This document shows positions 1-8,333 of a DNA stretch of 64,000 bases, in pieces. The translations under genes were made by a program, and so were the position numbers. The stretch's first letter is position 1, and every line of letters begins with the position of its first letter. The notes under the pieces were generated by a model, which saw only the letters and a program-made list of their open reading frames with translations, had not been told where the DNA came from and made no database searches. The stretch is from DATJKD01 sp963834855 (GTDB lineage: Bacteria; Pseudomonadota; Gammaproteobacteria; Steroidobacterales; Steroidobacteraceae): contig CAWIDH010000008.1 of NCBI GenBank assembly GCA_963834855.1, forward strand, positions 1-64,000, written 5' to 3'.

Positions 1-1
1 A

Positions 2-1084
2 GCCTACGCAGAGGGCCGCCTGTCGAGGCCGGTTGCACTTGCCGGCATTTCGTACTTCCTGACGATGCGGCCACCGACCAACCGTTCAGTAATCAGCGAG
101 CTCGAAGGCAGCGAATACCTGCATCTCTTCTACCCGATCGAGCGCGATTGGTCGGGGCTGGTTGACACCGACCTCGTCGACAGGGACGCCAATCGAAAGT
201 TCATCGAGGATTTGGCGGCGTGGCAATCTGCCGCGAACTTCAATTACGGCATCGTCGAGTACCACAACTCGGCCATGTACGCGGCCGTCGACTTGAGCGA
301 CTTCCCTCACTTTGCCGCCAATTTTGCGAAACTGACACCGAACCGGGGCGCCCTGTACGCCTACGTACATCCCCTTTTGAAGAACCCAGGGACGCGACGG
401 CTGACGAACCGTCTGCTTTCAAGACTCGCTTGGATGGAGGCCGGCGCTGACAGCTCCGAAAGTGCACTGCGAGATTCAGGTGAGAAGCTGATCCAGGAAT
501 ACTTCGCGCGCAGGTACGGTGCGCACGCGACGGAGTGGCGCGCAATTCACGAGCTGATGTCCCAGTCCGTGGAGAACGCCCAGCAGATGTTCGGCATAAA
601 CTCGCTCTATTGGCTCTTGTTCCAGGAGCTGCTTTGGGTCGAACCTCCGTACACGCGGACCGAGGCTGCCGCGTACGTTGCGCGTTTCCGGGCCGGTGGC
701 GTGCAGGAGCTGCCTGGAGCGTTCTCCAACCTGCAGTCCGTTCGCGCAACGTTCCGCGGGCTGGACGAGTCGCTTCGACTTCAAGAGCAAGCGGCGGAAC
801 GATGGGAAAAGCTGCTGGAGGCCTCGGTCGCTGCCGACGTGCGCCGGCGCATGGAGAGTGACGTTGCATGGTTCGCCTCGACCGCCAGCCGCTATCGCCT
901 GATGGCCGCGACGAGTGACTATGCGTGGGCCCTGCAGAATCAGCTGGATCTCTCCGAGCCTCGGTCGCGTATCGCGCGAGAAGTTGCCTTCCTGCGGGAA
1001 TCACCGGTCACAGCCGACACGATCTCACCCGTGGACCAACGCAGCTTCCTCGATCTTCACACGAGCCTCGCAGGGATAAACTAG
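2..1084 (+). CDS. Partial protein of unknown function (C-terminal part), possibly DUF4838-like
   Basis: The reading frame is open from the window edge, so the 5' end lies outside. The ATG at 65 is probably internal, because the sequence before it reads through in the same frame. The visible part is about 360 residues, soluble and rich in Trp/Tyr, with no membrane segment and no motif I can assign with confidence. A stretch near the start (a D..N..F...L..W pattern followed by GIVEYH) recalls DUF4838 proteins found with carbohydrate-active enzymes, but this is a weak resemblance from memory. The gene ends about 300 bp before the end of the convergent HAF-repeat gene and shows no operon partner inside the window. 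Coding is supported by length and codon use; the function is open. Confidence 0.6.
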   Translation, partial: AYAEGRLSRPVALAGISYFLTMRPPTNRSVISELEGSEYLHLFYPIERDWSGLVDTDLVDRDANRKFIEDLAAWQSAANFNYGIVEYHNSAMYAAVDLSDFPHFAANFAKLTPNRGALYAYVHPLLKNPGTRRLTNRLLSRLAWMEAGADSSESALRDSGEKLIQEYFARRYGAHATEWRAIHELMSQSVENAQQMFGINSLYWLLFQELLWVEPPYTRTEAAAYVARFRAGGVQELPGAFSNLQSVRATFRGLDESLRLQEQAAERWEKLLEASVAADVRRRMESDVAWFASTASRYRLMAATSDYAWALQNQLDLSEPRSRIAREVAFLRESPVTADTISPVDQRSFLDLHTSLAGIN

Positions 1085-1317
1085 CGCTCGCTTGTAATGC
1101 TCGTAACCGTCCCGCCCGAATTTGCGGAGGGACTCGAGCGGGCGAGTACGGGTTTGAGTCGAAGCTCACCGACTGGGTCGAGAGCCACATCGCCGCAGCC
1201 TTCACCTTCTATCGGCTGCCGCGCCAGCAGCCAATCCGAGCCACCATCTTGTGCCTCAAGGCCGGCGAGTAGACTCTGGTCATCGTCGTGCCTCTACACG
1301 TTTATCCATGAAAGCCG

Positions 1318-1383
1318 CTAGGCAGCACCCAATCCAAGGAACAATGCGGCGAGAGCCGCGATGAGCCAAGGTTTCAGAGTCAT
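1318..1383 (-). CDS. Possible 21-residue hydrophobic peptide
   Basis: The ATG overlaps the stop codon of the HAF-repeat gene as ATGA. The peptide starts MTLKPWLIAALAAL and then ends GLGAA-stop, so it is essentially one hydrophobic segment with one Lys near the N-terminus. It could be a small membrane peptide, the signal-peptide remnant of a lost gene, or chance. There is no clear Shine-Dalgarno sequence. The ATGA overlap also occurs at the other end of the HAF gene. Confidence 0.22.
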   Translation of the reverse strand: MTLKPWLIAALAALFLGLGAA

Positions 1384-3008
1384 GGAACCGTCGAATCGAC
1401 TTTCAAACTCATGCCGGGGTACTTACGCCTTCGTAGCAAGATGAACAACGGCAGAAGCGTTGTGAATCCGATAGCCCCACCTCCTCCCTGGTTTGGAGGC
1501 GGGGCGGCTGGAGGCGGGGCGGCCCTCGTAGTGACCGTAAACACGCCCGAGACGTCGCCCACTTCCAAGGTCGCCGTCGTAGCCGTGCCGAAAGCCGACG
1601 AGGCGGTGAGACGGACACATACTGTCTCACCGTTGCTGATAGCGCCGATGCCAGCTGTAAAAGTGCCGCTACAACCGATGGAGTATTCCCCGCCGCTGAC
1701 GCTGATCTGAGCCCGATCATCGATTCCAGAGATGGCCACGGCGTTCGATGTAACCACCCCGCTGGGTGCCACACCCGTTTGATTCGGAAAACTGAAGGCA
1801 TCCGCCGTGGTATCGACGGGTGACATGACATAGGCATGACACTCGCTCGTGCGGCTGTCGCAGCCGCCGACCAAAATCTGCCCGAGAGCGTTGAGCACGT
1901 AGCCCACGTTGAGCGTGACGTATCCCTGCAGCGGATCGGCCGGATTGATGGCGTCATTGAGATCCTGCATCGTCGCGCCATCCCACAGGAATGCATGGTG
2001 GTCACCGTTGGCCGTGAGAGCCGTCCCCGTCACCTGCCCCGACTCGTTAATCGCGTTCGCGTAGCTTCGGGAGGCCGTGTCGCCCTCGAAACGAGGAGCG
2101 CCTCCCAGCGTGCCAAGATCCCGCATCGTCGTGCCATCCCACAGGAATGCATAGTAGGCACCGTCGGCCGTGAGAAAGTTTGCCCGTCACCTGCCCCGCA
2201 TCGTTGATCGCCTGACCGTAGGAGTCCGTACCTCCCAGCGCGCCGAGATCCCGCATCGTCGATGCCATCCCACAGGAATGCATGGGTGGCGCCGTCGGCC
2301 GTGCGTAGCCCAGCCCGTCACCTGGCCGGACGCGTTAATCGCGTTGCCGCGGGTGTACGCGCCACTCGGGGCCGCGCCACTCGGGTACGGGAACGAACCG
2401 CCGCCCAGTGGGCCGAGATCCTGCATTGTGGTGCCATTCCACAGGAATGCATGCTGTGTGCCGTCGGCCAGGGAAGCCGCGCCCGTCACCTGCCCCGAAT
2501 CGTTTATCGCGTAGCCCCAGGAGGTTGGACCTCCCAGCGTGCCGAGATCCTGCATTGTGGTGCCATTCCACAGGTACGCATGCGCATGCGGGATGCCGGC
2601 GGCAGTGAGAGAAGTGCCCGTCACCTGCCCGGACGCGTTGATCGCGCGGGCGCCGAGGTTCGGGAAGAATGCCTCTCCCCCCAGTGTGCCGAGATCCCGC
2701 ACTGTCGTGCCATTCCATAGGAATACATGAATGCCAGAATCGCCCGCCACCAGCCCCGAATCGTTAATCGCGGAGCCGGCGCCGACCCAGAGATCCTGCG
2801 TTGTCGTGCCATTCCACAGGAATGCATGCGCACGCATGCCGAGCTTGCCATCGTTGGTGATCACCGTGCCCGTCACCCACCCCGAGTCGTTCATGGCAAT
2901 TCCACCCGGCAGTCCGACGTCGGTCAGTCGGTAGGTCTGAGCCGACGCCAACCCAGGTAGCAGTGCCAAAACGGCACCCACAGGCGCAACAGCGCTCTTG
3001 ATATTCAT
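1380..3008 (-). pseudogene. HAF-repeat secreted protein, reading frame broken by three single-base insertions
   Basis: The N-terminus is a signal peptide (MNIKSAVAPVGAVLALLPG...ASA). It is followed by about eight tandem repeats of roughly 40-45 residues with the pattern HAFLWNGTTMQDLGTLGG ... AINDSGQVTG, which is typical of the bacterial HAF extracellular-repeat family. The function of that family is poorly known. The C-terminus has a Pro-rich linker, GGGG, a hydrophobic stretch and an RRRK cluster, like a GlyGly-CTERM sorting tail. Compared with its sister repeats there is one extra base at each of three places: about 2174-2180, 2262 and 2299. The frame is lost at 2299 and restored after 2175, because the three insertions add up to one codon. 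Either these are sequencing errors in a live gene or the gene is decaying. Start chosen at 3008, where the signal peptide begins. Confidence 0.75.
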
Positions 3009-3133
3009 TTCGCGCCCCCCAGCGTGCCGAGGTCGGTAATCCGAAAGCGTGTCGCCAAAGCAGAGCCCGAGGCGAACGCGAGCGCCACACCCAGGGTATT
3101 GACCAACGCCGAACGAATTGCGTGCGTGTTCAT
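3005..3133 (-). pseudogene. Truncated HAF-repeat paralogue (42 residues: signal peptide plus start of first repeat)
   Basis: The ORF starts MNTHAIRSALVNTLGVALAF, continues as a cleavable signal peptide ending SGSALA, and then reads RITDLGTLGGAK before stopping. RITDLGTLGG is the opening of a HAF repeat. The stop overlaps the start of the next HAF gene as ATGA. A purine-rich GGGAAGGGGG sits just upstream of the ATG. The simplest reading is that an ancestral HAF gene lost its body by recombination between repeats, or that a tandem duplicate collapsed and left only the leader. Alternatively it may act as a short translated leader coupled to the downstream gene. Confidence 0.5.
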
Positions 3134-3490
3134 CGAAGCCCCCTTCCCGCGTCGCAAGGTCTGTCGCCTTCTGACCGTGGGCTCTTATTAGTAACCGACG
3201 TATACGCGAATTCCTCGGCGAACGCCAAGTTCGCGCGAAAACGGATCAATCTGGCGACGGGCACGCCGGTGCTATGGTTCGCCGTGGTCACGCTCGACAC
3301 AATGCGCGCCCTGCACGAGCACAATCACCAGCTCGCGACATATTCAGCTCTTCTCGCAACGCCTATAAGCCAAGAGTGGAGAGCGATGAGAAGGCAGAGC
3401 AAGCGCGGATTACCGCGTGGCGATTGAAGATCCTGCGATGGGCGCAGGACGAGCCGCGCCACGTAGCACTGGCGTGCCGGCGCACATCCG
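3134..3490. other. 357-bp gene-free stretch
   Basis: This lies between the HAF remnant and the 3' end of the kelch lipoprotein gene, both on the minus strand. It presumably carries the promoter for the HAF genes, but I see no convincing -35/-10 pair, hairpin or repeat. Short ORFs through it show no family resemblance. Confidence 0.4.
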
Positions 3491-5169
3491 TCACCAGTAC
3501 AGTTCTGCGCTGGTCAGATCGAAGCTACCACCTGCCACGAGAACCGTCCCGTTCGACAGCAGCGTCGCGCTATGCCCTGAACGGGCCTGCGAGAGGCTGC
3601 CGTCGGCGACCACGTCCCGGTGATGGGATCATAGAGTTCTGCGCTGCTCAAGTAATCGAGGTCAATCCACCTGCCACCAGCACCTTCCCGTTCGGCAGCA
3701 GCGTCGCGGTAGTGCAAAAACGCCCCTGTGAGAGGCTGCCCGTCGGCGACCAGGTCCCGGTGACGGGATCATAAAGTTCTGCGCTGCAGGCCTCAAGGAG
3801 CTCACGTGCAAAAATACGCCCACCTGCCACCAGCACCTTCCCGTTCGGCAGCAGCGTCGCGGTATGCACTTACGCGCCGTCGAGAGGCTGCCCGTCGGCG
3901 ACCACGTCCCGGCGACGGGATCATAGAGTTCCGCGAAACCGGTGGAGCCGGATCCGCTGCCACCAGCACCTTCCCGTTCGGCAGCAGCGTCGCGGTATGC
4001 CCTGAACGCGCCGTCGAGAGGTTGCCGGTCGGCGACCAGGTCCCGGTGACAGGATCATAAAGTTCTGCGCTGCTCAAACCTGCGTGCCGTCTCCGCCTGC
4101 CACCAGCACCTTCCCGTTCGCCAGCAGCGTTGCGGTGTGGAGAAAACGCCCGTGTGAGGGGGCGCCCGTAGGTGACCAGGTCCCTGTGACGGGATCATAA
4201 AGTTCCGCCGCATGCTCCGGGGGCGTTGGGACGATTGGTCGGTGTCCCGGGGCGGTATCCACCTACCACCAGCACCGTCCCATTCGGTAGCAGTGTTGCG
4301 GTAGCCCAAGCACGGCCTACGGTGAGGCTGCCCGTAGGCGACCAGGTCCCGGCGACGGGGTCATAGATTTCAGCGCTGCCAGTCGGAAATTCGATTAGTA
4401 AATTCGTTCGCAAAGCCTTGTCCACCTGCCACCAGCACCGTCCCGTTCGGCAGCAGCGTTGCGGTGTGTCTTTAACGCCGCCGTCGAGAGGCTGGCGGCC
4501 GGCGACCACACATCCGATGACGATCGAGAGCGGCATCGTTGCAGCGACCGATCCAATCGCAGCGGAGATCGTCGTCGGGCCGAGCGATATGCCGGCCGTT
4601 AACCCTGAAGTGGGATCGACCGTCGCCACGGACGGGGTTCCGGACGTCCACGTCGCAAGGGTCGTGACATTCCCCGTCGTTGCGTCGGAATACGTTCCGG
4701 TTGCCGTCAACTGCAGGACGAGCCCGATTCCGGAGAACCCGGGATTGGGGGTGATCGCGATCGACTGAACGATGGCCGAGGTGACATTCAGGGTGGTGCT
4801 TCCTGACACCGCTCCCGAGGTGGCCGTGATGACGGTCGAGCCCACCGCCAAGGCGTTGGCAAGCCCAGACGTCGCATCGATCGTTGCCACGGTCGGCGTG
4901 CCCGACGTCCAACTGACGCCATTGGCCAAATCGGCAATGTGGGCGTCGCTGTATGTTCCGGTCGCCTTGAATTGCTCTGTCAAGCCCTTTGGAGTGACCG
5001 GGTTCGACTGCGTGACGGTGATCGATACCAGACTGATGGCGGGAGGTGCCGGCTGACCGTCATCGCCGCCGCACGAGGCCAGCGCGAGTGACACCGAAAT
5101 CAGGATGATGAAGCGCGCAAGACGGGTGACGGGGTTGCGCAAGAACCACGGCAATTGCGCGTTACGCAC
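3491..5169 (-). pseudogene. Ig-like (BIG2) plus kelch-repeat lipoprotein, frame broken at several places
   Basis: The GTG at 5169 has GGGAG 8 nt upstream. The leader ends in the lipobox LALASC, so a lipidated envelope or surface protein is expected. Two Ig-like repeats of about 80 residues follow, each with the pattern TYSDAT...WTSGTPSVATVD. Downstream are about seven kelch-type repeats of roughly 45-50 residues carrying AELYDPVTGTWSPTGSL and HTATLLPNGKVLVAGG, which would form a beta-propeller. The repeats lie in different frames: breaks occur near 4505, 4470, 4380, 4255, 4075, 3958, 3868 and 3602. In several cases one C/G is missing relative to sister repeats (for example GGCTGCCGTC at 3596 versus GGCTGCCCGTC elsewhere). 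The last repeat ends AELYW-stop at 3491. It is either a pseudogene or a gene damaged by homopolymer indels. Confidence 0.72.
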
Positions 5170-5340
5170 AGTGGCTCCCTGAAAAACCACCGTGCCGATT
5201 CGCCACGGACCTCCGGTCGGTCGCGTTCGGAAGGAAAGCGGAAGGGCCGGCAGTTGACATGCCTGTGATCTGTCAGGCCTCGGCTAGCGTTCGCCCGCTG
5301 GTCGGGGCCGCTTTGTTTTGTTCAGGACGGCGACAGCCTA

Positions 5341-5439
5341 CCACTACTGTGCCAAATATTGTGCCAAATCGGTTCTTTCTGGGTGTTTTCGGTACCGGTC
5401 ATGCGGTGTGTTTTTGCCTATTTTTATAGGCTTTTGGGT
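5341..5439. other. AT-rich patch beside tRNA-Lys, with a direct repeat and a small hairpin
   Basis: TGTGCCAAAT occurs twice (5348-5357 and 5360-5369). A perfect 6-bp stem with a TTTT loop (GCCTAT/ATAGGC, 5416-5431) is followed by TTTT on the plus strand. The composition is clearly more AT-rich than the surroundings, directly at the 3' end of the tRNA-Lys gene. This is where an integrase remnant or attachment site could lie, but no integrase ORF and no duplicated tRNA end is visible. The hairpin is oriented as a plus-strand terminator, whereas the flanking genes run on the minus strand. Confidence 0.3.
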
Positions 5440-5515
5440 TGGTGGGCCGTGAGGGATTCGAACCCCCGACCTACTGATTAAGAGTCAGCAGCTCTACCAA
5501 CTGAGCTAACGGCCC
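5440..5515 (-). tRNA. tRNA-Lys (CTT)
   Basis: The minus strand shows a complete cloverleaf: acceptor GGGCCGT/ACGGCCC, T-loop GGTTCGAATCC, anticodon loop CTCTTAA (anticodon CTT), and an encoded CCA. It is the last gene of a four-tRNA minus-strand cluster in the order Pro-Arg-His-Lys. Confidence 0.96.
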
Positions 5516-5523
5516 AACCGAAA

Positions 5524-5601
5524 TGGGGTGGACGATGGGATTCGAACCCACGACAGCCGGAATCACAATCCGGGGCTCTAACCAGCTGAGCTACGTCCAC
5601 C
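5524..5601 (-). tRNA. tRNA-His (GTG)
   Basis: The acceptor stem is GTGGACG/CGTCCAC with the extra 5' G (G-1) facing C73, which is the identity mark of tRNA-His. The anticodon is GTG and CCA is encoded. It is separated from tRNA-Lys by only 8 bp, consistent with a common transcript. Confidence 0.96.
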
Positions 5602-5627
5602 ATCGCCCGAACTAAACCCGCCTCGCG

Positions 5628-5704
5628 TGGCGCGCCCGGCAGGACTCGAACCTGCGACCCTCGGCTTAGAAGGCCGATGCTCTATCCGGCTGAGCTACGG
5701 GCGC
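5628..5704 (-). tRNA. tRNA-Arg (TCT)
   Basis: The acceptor stem is GCGCCCG/CGGGCGC with discriminator G and encoded CCA. The anticodon loop CTTCTAA gives anticodon TCT. It lies between tRNA-Pro and tRNA-His in the cluster. Confidence 0.95.
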
Positions 5705-5721
5705 GCAGAGTCCGGATCGGA

Positions 5722-5798
5722 TGGTCGGGGCAGAGGGATTCGAACCCCCGACCCTCTGCTCCCAAAGCAGATGCGCTACCAGACTGCGCCATGCCCCG
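5722..5798 (-). tRNA. tRNA-Pro (TGG)
   Basis: The acceptor stem is CGGGGCA/TGCCCCG with discriminator A and encoded CCA. The anticodon loop TTTGGGA gives anticodon TGG. It is the first gene of the four-tRNA cluster and diverges from folD, so its promoter should lie at about 5800-5900. Confidence 0.95.
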
Positions 5799-5943
5799 CC
5801 CTGCATCGCCCTGCCGGTCGCCGCGACCCTGCCCCCCTCGGGCCCCGGGTCCGCACGGGAGCGCGAATCATACGGACGCGTCCGGGGAGCGTCAATTTGG
5901 CGGAACGCGTGACAGAATGCCGGGCCCCACGGAACCAGCAAAC

Positions 5944-6797
5944 ATGCCGGCACGAATCATCGACGGTAAGTCGATCGCCCTCGACCTGCGCCGCGAGGTG
6001 CGCGAGCGGACGGATCAGCTGGCTGCGCGCGGAGAGCGACGGCCTGGGCTGGCCGTCATCCTCGTTGGCGACGACCCCGCCTCGGTCGTGTACGTCCGCA
6101 ACAAGCGAGCGGCCTGCGAGGAATGCGGAATCGTGTCGCTGAGTCACGATCTTCCGAGCACGACCACGCAGGCGGAACTGACTGGCATGATCGAGCGGCT
6201 GAACGCCGACGACACCATCGACGGCATCCTCGTGCAGGTCCCGCTGCCCGATCACATCGACGAACAGGCCATCATCGAGGCCATCGATCCGGCAAAGGAT
6301 GTCGACGGCTTCCATCCGTACAACGTCGGCCGGCTCGCGCTGCGCAACCCGTCGATGCGGCCGTGCACGCCCTATGGCGTGATCCGCCTGCTCGAGCGCA
6401 GCGGCCTGCAGCCCAAGGGCAAGGACGCGGTCGTGGTCGGCGCTTCGAACCTCGTCGGGCGACCGATGGCGCTCGAGCTGCTGATCGCGGGCTCGACGGT
6501 GACGGTCTGCCACCGCTTCACCAGGGACTTGAGCTACCACGTCCGTCAGGCGGAACTGCTGGTCGTCGCCGTGGGCAAGGTAGGGCTCATCCCGGGCGAA
6601 TGGATCAAGCCGGGAGCAATCGTGGTCGACGTGGGCATCAACCGCCTGCCGAACGGCAAGCTGGCCGGCGACGTGCAGTTCGAAGGCCGCCGGCAGAGCG
6701 CGCCGGCTGGATCACGCCGGTCCCGGGCGGCGTCGGCCCGATGACCGTCGCGATCCTGATGCAGAACACGCTCGAGTCCGCGCTCAAGCGCGTCTGA
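5944..6797 (+). CDS. folD: Bifunctional methylenetetrahydrofolate dehydrogenase / methenyl-THF cyclohydrolase (frame broken near the 3' end)
   Basis: FolD is a cytoplasmic one-carbon enzyme that interconverts methylene-, methenyl- and formyl-THF. The start ATG gives MPARIIDGKSIALDLRREV. Family blocks are present: YVRNKRAACEECGI with the catalytic Lys, VQVPLPDHID, KDVDGFHPYNVGRLA, PCTPYG and the NADP-binding VVGASNLVGRPMA. The frame fails between about 6682 and 6695. Upstream reads GDVQFEGRR, but the conserved ending ERAGWITPVPGGVGPMTVA is in another frame and runs to the stop at 6797. Adding one base restores a 284-residue protein, the usual length. Since folD is normally essential, an assembly indel is more likely than a null mutation. 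Longer upstream reading frames run antisense through the tRNAs and were not used. Confidence 0.9.
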
Positions 6798-6852
6798 AGA
6801 GGTCAGATCCATATCTTCAGCGCTGGCGCCCCAAAAACAAGTCTGACCTCTT
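6797..6852. terminator. Inverted repeat between convergent folD and the OmpA-family gene
   Basis: AAGAGGTCAGA (6797-6807) and TCTGACCTCTT (6842-6852) form a perfect 11-bp stem around a 34-nt loop and are followed by TTCTCTT on the plus strand. It overlaps the folD stop codon. It could end folD transcription or be a REP-like intergenic palindrome; the long loop makes a classic terminator less certain. Confidence 0.45.
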
Positions 6853-6865
6853 TTCTCTTGCGCCC

Positions 6866-8170
6866 TCAAGCCAAGGGTGGGCCGGAGACGACGATCTCGA
6901 CGCGGCGGTTGCGCGCGCGCCCATCGGCCGTACTGTTGTCACTGATCGGCGCCGACGATCCGAGACCGGCGACGTCGATGGCCGACGCGGCGATCCCCTG
7001 ACCGATGAGGTAATCGCGCACCGAGATCGCACGCTTCAGCGACAGCTCGCGGTTGGTCGCCTCGCTGCCCGTGTTGTCGGTGTGCCCCTCGACCACGTAA
7101 CGCAGGCTCGGATAAGAGGCGACAACTCCGGCAAACTTCGCGAGGATTTCGCGCGCCGAAGCCGTCAACTTGGCCGTGCCGGTCGCGAACTGCACACCGC
7201 CGAGCTCGGACACCAGGCCGCGCTCCGTCTTGCGCGTCGGCAGCACGAGCGCGAGCCGGTTCTGAAGGGACTCCGCGGCCATTGCCGCCGAGCGCACGCG
7301 CTCGTCCGCCGCTGCTGCGGTGGCCGCGACGTCGCCCGCGGCGATCCGGCGTTCCTCGGCCGCTGCGGCAGCGGTGCCCGCCATGCCGGCGCGACGCGCC
7401 TCCTCGCCCGCCTGCACGGCCTCGCGGGACACCATCGGCGCGTCGCGGCGGTCGGAGGATTTCTTGCTCGCCTGCAGCGTTTCGGCGGCCTGGAGCTTGT
7501 CCTTCGCCGCCTGGAACGCGCTGCCCGCGTACTTCTCGGCACCGACGGCTGCGGCGATCGCAACCGAGTAGCGCGCAGCAACCAGGCCGGGCGGCGCGCT
7601 CTTCTTGTCGATCGGGATGCTGTCGAGTTTCGAATAGTCGGCTCGCTCGGCGAGCGACGTTATCTTGGTCTCTGCGCCCTTGACGTTCTTGGCAGCGTTG
7701 ATGAGCACGACCTCGGTGCTCGGGGCCGACACCGCGAAATGCGGTTCCGCCGTGACGATCAGTGCGAACTGCGACCCGGAATAGGTCGTCTTGAGGTCGC
7801 CCTTGCCATCGGACGTCTCGAAGGTCCCGAGGTTGGTCGCACGGCCATCGGGCGCGACCGCCCAGAGGACGTAGGTCGTGTACGGGCCGAGTGACCACGG
7901 CGTGGGCAGCTTCTTGACGCTCGCATCAACCTCCGATCGCCCCTCCTGGTACTCCACCTCGACCTTGCCCTCCGCGACCGGTGTGACCGACGTGCCGCGC
8001 AGCACGAGCTCCGACTCAGGCCCCTTCTCGTAGCTGAACGCCGACACCTGGCTTGCGGTGTCGCGGCTGACGATCGGCGCCGACTGCTCCACCTGCTGCG
8101 CATGCAGTCCGACGGCGGGAAGGGACATGAGGGCACAGGCCGCCAGGGCCGGCATCAGTTGGCGTGACAT
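6866..8170 (-). CDS. OmpA-family envelope protein with C-terminal peptidoglycan-binding domain
   Basis: Start at 8170: MSRQLMPALAACALMSLPAV begins a signal peptide, and AGGAG lies 7 nt upstream; the frame is open further upstream without such support. The mature protein has an N-terminal region of about 180 residues resembling a beta-rich fold. An Ala/Glu/Arg-rich, probably coiled-coil segment follows (about 200-310). The C-terminal OmpA domain (about 325-430) contains FATGTAKL, VEGHTDNTGS, LSLKRAISVRDYL and RARNRRVEI, which includes the Asp and Arg that bind diaminopimelate. It probably tethers the outer envelope to peptidoglycan. It is monocistronic between folD (convergent) and cysS (same strand, 163 bp upstream). 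Confidence 0.85.
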   Translation of the reverse strand: MSRQLMPALAACALMSLPAVGLHAQQVEQSAPIVSRDTASQVSAFSYEKGPESELVLRGTSVTPVAEGKVEVEYQEGRSEVDASVKKLPTPWSLGPYTTYVLWAVAPDGRATNLGTFETSDGKGDLKTTYSGSQFALIVTAEPHFAVSAPSTEVVLINAAKNVKGAETKITSLAERADYSKLDSIPIDKKSAPPGLVAARYSVAIAAAVGAEKYAGSAFQAAKDKLQAAETLQASKKSSDRRDAPMVSREAVQAGEEARRAGMAGTAAAAAEERRIAAGDVAATAAAADERVRSAAMAAESLQNRLALVLPTRKTERGLVSELGGVQFATGTAKLTASAREILAKFAGVVASYPSLRYVVEGHTDNTGSEATNRELSLKRAISVRDYLIGQGIAASAIDVAGLGSSAPISDNSTADGRARNRRVEIVVSGPPLA

Positions 8171-8333
8171 GACAACTCCTTTGCGTGTCGTGGTCTCCGT
8201 TCTGGGCCGCCGCAATGATTCGGCAGCCCCCCGGCTGCGGTCGATGACGTCGATGACGCGGGGCGATGGTGGCAGAAGAACGCCCGGATCACCAGCCGGT
8301 GCTCTTCCTACATCGGCGCGCCCGCGACCTACA

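Noticed and set aside
5627..6142. Open frames across the tRNA cluster with motifs such as RPAGLEPATLG and RDSNPRPSAPK
   Set aside because: These are antisense translations of the tRNA genes, a well-known source of false protein annotations.
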